The position numbers were made by a program, and so were the translations under genes. The notes below the pieces were generated by a model. The model had not been told where the DNA came from. It did no database searches and saw nothing but the letters and a program-made list of their open reading frames with translations. Positions 57,522 to 64,000 of a DNA stretch of 64,000 nucleotides are shown here, one piece after another; within the stretch, counting starts at the first letter, position 1, and every line of letters begins with the position of its first letter. The stretch comes from Apostichopus japonicus (taxonomy: Eukaryota; Echinodermata; Holothuroidea; Aspidochirotida; Stichopodidae), in NCBI RefSeq assembly GCF_037975245.1, contig NC_092561.1, positions 16,375,001 to 16,439,000 of the forward strand, read 5' to 3'.

Positions 57522-59499
57522 ATTGTTCTTCTCGTGTAGAAGGCTCGACATCCAACGGCTCTTTTAAGGGCCATCCTATATTCCAGAAACGGCAGACTTA
57601 TCTCCCCCTCCTCAAACATGCAGTTTCGTTGTCTCTTATTTTAAGTAATCTAACATTGTATCATATATACCTGTTACTCTCAAGCCATTGACCGTGTAGT
57701 TGATCACGTTCTGGGGCCCGTTTATCGATAATAATAATATTAATAAGTGATATTTATATAGCGCATAATCAGCAAAGCTGCGCCAAAAAAAGAAAAAAAA
57801 AAGAAGTAAAAGCCAAAGGCAACAATATAAAAAAAAAAAAAAAACACACCCGTACTAAACGATACTAAAACGCATATAGTCCAAAACAATTTAAGAAGCA
57901 TGTAAATAGATTCAATCATAGTCCAGGTTTAAATATATATAAGTATGAGGAACTATAGTACAGTAAGAGAATTATTGTAAAAGCCTAAATACTAAACGAT
58001 ACAAAATAGAGCCCTAAACGTAGTAAATAAATGAAAATTTTTAAATTAAAAAAAAAAAAAAAACATTACAGTAAGAGAATTATTACAAAATCCTAAAACA
58101 GATCAAATACCCAATACTGAACGATACAAAATAGAGTCTAAACGTACTAAATAAATGAAAGATAAATATTAAAAAAAATAAAATGTTCAGAATTAAGTAA
58201 CTAGTTCCAAACGTAGTATCTATGCACAATAACAGTTAAAACACAGTCAATCACACAGTAAAAGCGAGTCTAACATAATATGCTTTCAAAGCAGTTTTTA
58301 AAAGTGGTAAGAGAAATGCATACACTCACAGAGTTCGGTATAGGCATTCTGGGAGCGCTGACTGAGAAGGCTCTGTCGCCGGTCTTGCATCTTGTTCTCT
58401 TCTCCTTGAGCAATTCCTGCGATGATGACCGTAGGGTTCTGCTAGGTTTGTACGGTGTAAGGAGACAAGACAGGTATTAGAATCCATAATAATCCATAAT
58501 AAATCCAACAATAACGATAAATAACCTCTAAGTCCTCCCCCACCACACACAAACACTCAATAGTTTCACTTGCGATGATCGCGACATAGCCACATATGAA
58601 AATCCGCTCTTTAGTAAGACTGACGTTCATTTTTCGCCACTGTCAACTTCTGCACCTTTCTAGCTAATTAGTCTGGAACAATAGCATGCGTGTTACGTAA
58701 TCGACTCGCCAAGCCTAGCGAGCTTGGAAAAGTAACTTCCTCGGCTCACATTACCAGTGATCTACCGCGTGAGCCAAATAAAATGCCCGAGGCAAGGGAA
58801 ACTGTTCTGGCAGTGGTAAAAAAAGGGCGCATTTTCAAATGATATGTTGTCTCGCATTTGGGACTAATCGTGTAACGGTACAGTCGTGCATGCATTGTGT
58901 TCAATGGACAAGTAGCGATTCGGGAGGGGGGTGGAGGGGTGGGGGAAGTTCGTATTGTCTTGCTTCTTGGGTCGTATGTCTTAGAACTTCACTGGTTTGC
59001 TGTATTGGTGAACTGGGGGTTGTTGCAGAATTTTATTACGTATAATAACCGACTTCACTTGAGTATAAATAAAAGGAGTTTACCCCTGCTCGACCTTCGC
59101 AAGAGGTCCTACGGGGGATAATATTGAAGTTTTGTAGAATAGACACTTCTTTTTTTTTCCTAGGGAAAGTTGTCTATATAAACAAACAGGAGGTCGGAAC
59201 TGAAGAGCCAATTAGGTAGGGATTACTAAAGGGGGGGGGGACTTCACTTGAGGGAGGGGGTGGATTTCAATTACGGTGTTTTGAAATTTCTAGCAAAATT
59301 GCCTATGCATATAACTTATTTTGCCCGATGCTGGCGTATACATACACACACACATACATTCACTCACACAAAGAAAAGAATTAAGACGACGAATTGCATG
59401 TTTCGAGGGAGAGGAATGAGTAACTCTCTCTGGGGATATTTGATGGCCCTTAAAAGAGCCGTTGGATTTCGATTCGTCTTCGTGACAGGAAAGATGCAT

Positions 59500-59841
<342 letters not shown>

Positions 59842-60553
59842 TCACAGTAAAATGTAGAAAGTCCCTCAATGTGTGGCATTATATTAGCGATACCCGTCAA
59901 GCAGGCGATGTTTTGAACGGACGTAAGCGAACTACCCCGATGTCTGCATCAGAACCCGTGGGAATGGAAGCTCGGCGGAGTTTGATGCCGTTTCTTGTTC
60001 GTCGTGTGATGTTCTATGTTATGAAATATCGGTGAGGGGTGAATTCGATAAGGCCAAATTTGTCCCGAATGGTCGAATATTGGCTTCACCCTGTCATTCC
60101 GTTAAAATATCACACGTAAAATTACACTTGACGCTAACTCTGTGTTAGCCTAATCTGACCAATCGACGAAGGTAATGTTCATGACGTCACAATTGGGGAT
60201 TGCTGACTGACTGTCAAATGCGAAGCTGGAGGGTTTTCGATAAGAGTTTTCAACAATTTTTCGTCATTTTAAATGGCAGAAAGTCTAAGAAATAGATACT
60301 TTATGAAAGTGACTACCATTTTCCTGCCCGGCATGAGCAGTTTCGACTACCGTTCGCTTAAATTAGGCTCCTGAAATTTGCCATTGCCGCTTAGCTAATC
60401 AGAACGACTCGCGGCTGTCGCACTCGGCCAATCAGAATCGAGCACAGGTCGAGTGACGCGATTAGCGGGTTGTTTGAGGGGAGCTGCTTATAACGTGCGG
60501 TTTCTTGTAGTCCGTGCTTCATTACATCTTTGTACTGATAGAACACAGACTGA

Positions 60554-60970
<417 letters not shown>

Positions 60971-62162
60971 ATCGTATCTGTCTCCGACGGATTCTCGAAA
61001 ACCAACGGCTCTTTTAAGGGCCATCATATCTACCAGTTAAAGCAGATTTTTCTCTCCCTCCGAACATGCAACTTGTCGTCTCATTATTATTTTTTTTTTT
61101 TTTTTTTTTTTTTTAATGATTATCATTATTATTGTAATTATTACTTCTATGCTGGGTGGTTGGTGATTCCCTTCGTGCATGATGCAATTCACTAATCAAT
61201 AATCAAAGTGAGCTTATCCCTAACTCATAATCATAACCCCTAATCCACACACACACACACTCTATCCTAATCGCCTTGGTATTATAAGCGTGTTAACATG
61301 GGTTGACACACATCAGCGTGTATGTTAACGATCTCCAATACAAGAGAAGTAAATCTTAAAAACGTAGTAATATCTCTATCGTTCAAAGCACGGAAGATCT
61401 TAAATTTAATACCACTGCCATAACAGTTTACCTGCCTCGGGCATTTCAATAGGCTCTCGCAGTAGATCGGGGGAAAATTTGAGCTGATGCTCGTTCCCTC
61501 GGCTTGGCTTTGCGAATTGATTACGTAACACACCGACTAAAATTTCCAGACTTAATAACATTGAAAGGTGCGAAACGATTAATACTTGCGGTAGTATATG
61601 CCTCGTTAGTTGTTACAAGTTTCAAATTTCTAAGACTATTAATAATAAAGCCCTTAGGATCTGACTTAACACCCCAGATGCATTGCTACCAGTAAGCTCA
61701 TTGAAGCAGCAAAACTCAATATCTATTTTTATTTCAAACCCCAAAAGTTACAAAAATTATTAATAAATAATAATAATAATAATAAGTTCCCTTTATCCCC
61801 TAATCCAAGATCTCTTGCTAAATACTTAATTCATAAAACCTGCGGCCAAAATCATGTGAAAAGTTCCCTACATACATTATATATAGTTTTTTAATTTTTT
61901 TTATTTTATGGGATGTTAGATTTCTGTCCAGCAGGAGTTTTCACTCAAATCTTGGGGTTTCTGACCTTTGGTTTTTGGCTGAGGGTCCGAAGCCCCACGA
62001 TTATTAGGGTTGCAGCTAGCTGATACATCTAACTTAAAAGGAGAAATAAGACACTGACGCAAGCATGTTTGAGGAGAGGAATGAGTATGTCTTTCTGGGT
62101 GATTTGATGGCCCTTAAAAGAGCCGTTGGTAATCGATGGGCGATTGCAATGCAACCTCCCCT

Positions 62163-62543
62163 TTAAGCCTTCTTGCCTCCGGATGTCTTCTTGGGTAGAA
62201 GGACAGCCTGGATGTTTGGAAGAACACCTCCCTGGGCGATGGTGACTCCGCTCAAGAGTTTGTTCAACTCCTCGTCGTTTCGGATGGCGAGTTGGAGATG
62301 ACGGGGGATGATCCTGGTCTTCTTGTTGTCACGTGCAGCGTTACCGGCCAATTCCAAGATCTCGGCGGCGAGGTATTCTAGTACGGCAGCCAGGTAGACG
62401 GGTGCGCCAGCGCCGATCCTCTGGGCGTAATTTCCTCTTCGCAGGAACCTGTGTACACGACCTACTGGGAATTGAAGCCCTGCTCTTGCAGATCGACTCT
62501 TGGCCTTTGCCCTGGCCTTACCACCTTTGCCCCTGCCAGTCAT
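62163..62543 (-). CDS. H2A: Histone H2A (unit K)
   Basis: Complete H2A of 126 residues. Stem-loop at 62109-62124 on the minus strand. Confidence 0.98.
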   Translation of the reverse strand: MTGRGKGGKARAKAKSRSARAGLQFPVGRVHRFLRRGNYAQRIGAGAPVYLAAVLEYLAAEILELAGNAARDNKKTRIIPRHLQLAIRNDEELNKLLSGVTIAQGGVLPNIQAVLLPKKTSGGKKA

Positions 62544-62907
62544 GATGAAGTAAATTTGGGTATGTTTTCGACTTGAAACGAATCAAAGAAATGATTTGCC
62601 TGCCGGAAAGCTCTCATTCAAGTAGTCCGGACTCTAAAGCTACAGCACAGTGCCCTTATGAGGGGATTCTTTGCCACCCTTTGCCCTGATCGTACAATGC
62701 GTGAAAGAATTAAGAAAAGCTTCCGCATTGTGATTGGCCAGCTCGTGTGTGCTGTGCAATGCATAGCACGTGCTTTGTCAATATGGGAAGTTTTTCTGCT
62801 TCGCTGAAGTGATATCAAATCTGTCATAAATACATTTCGCAGCGTGGAGGACACTCATTCACTCATCGCTTTACTTACCGTATCGCAACGAAAACTTCAC
62901 GTCCAAA

Positions 62908-63279
62908 ATGGCACCAAAAGCTGCAGGAAAGGGAGCAAAGAAGGCCGCCAAGTCCAAGGCACCTCGCAACCCAGGAGACAAGAAGAGGCGAAGGACCAGG
63001 CGTGAGACTTACAGTATCTACATCTACAAAGTCATGAAGCAGGTCCACCCAGACACCGGTATCTCTAGCCGTGCTATGTCTATCATGAACAGCTTCGTGA
63101 ACGACATCTTCGAGCGTATCGCCGCCGAAGCTTCCCGTTTGGCCCACTACAACAGGAAGTCCACCATCACCAGTCGGGAGGTCCAGACCGCCGTCAGACT
63201 GTTGCTGCCTGGTGAGCTCGCCAAGCATGCCGTCTCAGAGGGTACCAAGGCTGTCACCAAGTACACCACCTCCAAGTAG
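62908..63279 (+). CDS. H2B: Histone H2B (unit K)
   Basis: Complete H2B of 123 residues. Stem-loop at 63315-63330. Last gene of the window. Confidence 0.98.
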   Translation: MAPKAAGKGAKKAAKSKAPRNPGDKKRRRTRRETYSIYIYKVMKQVHPDTGISSRAMSIMNSFVNDIFERIAAEASRLAHYNRKSTITSREVQTAVRLLLPGELAKHAVSEGTKAVTKYTTSK

Positions 63280-64000
63280 ATTGTTCTTCTCGTGTAGAAG
63301 GCTCGACATCCAACGGCTCTTTTAAGGGCCATCCTATATTCCAGAAACGGCAGACTTATCTCCCCCTCCTCAAACATGCAGTTTCGTTGTCTCTTATTTT
63401 AAGTAATCTAACATTGTATCATATATACCTGTTACTCTCAAGCCATTGACCGTGTAGTTGATCACGTTCTGGGGCCCGTTTATCGATAATAATAATATTA
63501 ATAAGTGATATTTATATAGCGCATAATCAGCAAAGCTGCGCCAAAAAAAGAAAAAAAAAAGAAGTAAAAGCCAAAGGCAACAATATAAAAAAAAAAAAAA
63601 AACACACCCGTACTAAACGATACTAAAACGCATATAGTCCAAAACAATTTAAGAAGCATGTAAATAGATTCAATCATAGTCCAGGTTTAAATATATATAA
63701 GTATGAGGAACTATAGTACAGTAAGAGAATTATTGTAAAAGCCTAAATACTAAACGATACAAAATAGAGCCCTAAACGTAGTAAATAAATGAAAATTTTT
63801 AAATTAAAAAAAAAAAAAAAACATTACAGTAAGAGAATTATTACAAAATCCTAAAACAGATCAAATACCCAATACTGAACGATACAAAATAGAGTCTAAA
63901 CGTACTAAATAAATGAAAGATAAATATTAAAAAAAATAAAATGTTCAGAATTAAGTAACTAGTTCCAAACGTAGTATCTATGCACAATAACAGTTAAAAC

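Overview
The window is a tandem array of replication-dependent core histone genes from an animal. H4, H3, H2A and H2B are all present, each encoded without introns, and each is followed by the metazoan histone-mRNA 3' stem-loop instead of a recognisable polyadenylation signal. H4 carries Cys at residue 73 (Thr in most animals), the form known from echinoderms such as sea urchins, sea stars and sea cucumbers. The best reading is therefore an echinoderm genome. I cannot fix the class; the gene order (two divergent pairs, no H1) differs from the same-strand five-gene sea-urchin early repeat.

Layout. From base 3830 to the end the window holds a head-to-tail array of a unit of about 5.76 kb. The units are called A to K here, counted from the stop codon of one H4 to the next. 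Each unit reads H4 (-), H3 (+), H2A (-), H2B (+). H4 and H3 diverge from a shared region of about 748 bp, and H2A and H2B diverge from a shared region of 364 bp. H3 and H2A converge on a spacer of about 1.19 kb. H2B and the next H4 converge on a spacer of about 1.98 kb. Bases 1-3729 are a copy in the opposite orientation (H2B -, H2A +, H3 -, partial H4 +), so the window opens with a large inverted repeat around a 100-N gap. Two more 100-N gaps (28410-28509, 53810-53909) interrupt units E and I/J. Filling them from intact units (1543 and 1184 bp) restores unit lengths of 5757 and 5756 bp. In total 47 histone gene copies are visible: 40 intact, one H3 with a 3-base in-frame deletion, one H4 cut by a gap, one H4 missing its 3' half at another gap, and the rest (unit H: H4, H3, H2A; unit I: H2A) frameshifted, with unit I H2B also frameshifted and counted among the damaged copies rather than the intact ones. 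No H1 gene is seen.

How it works together. The four products form the nucleosome core, and the 1:1:1:1 gene ratio with paired divergent promoters suits balanced S-phase output. All four genes share the same unusual 16-nt stem-loop (loop TTTA, one G:U wobble), a purine-rich U7-type downstream element, and a third conserved block with AACATGC 39-42 nt past the stem-loop. I know of no described counterpart to this third block.

Units A-G and I-K are nearly identical and differ mainly in homopolymer, (TAA)n, (CA)n and G-tract lengths. Unit H (about 43359-48320) has real spacer substitutions as well as many single-base indels. The spacers hold a 165-bp element present twice per unit in opposite orientation, a likely remnant of a dispersed animal repeat, a 108-bp direct duplication, and G-quadruplex-type tracts.
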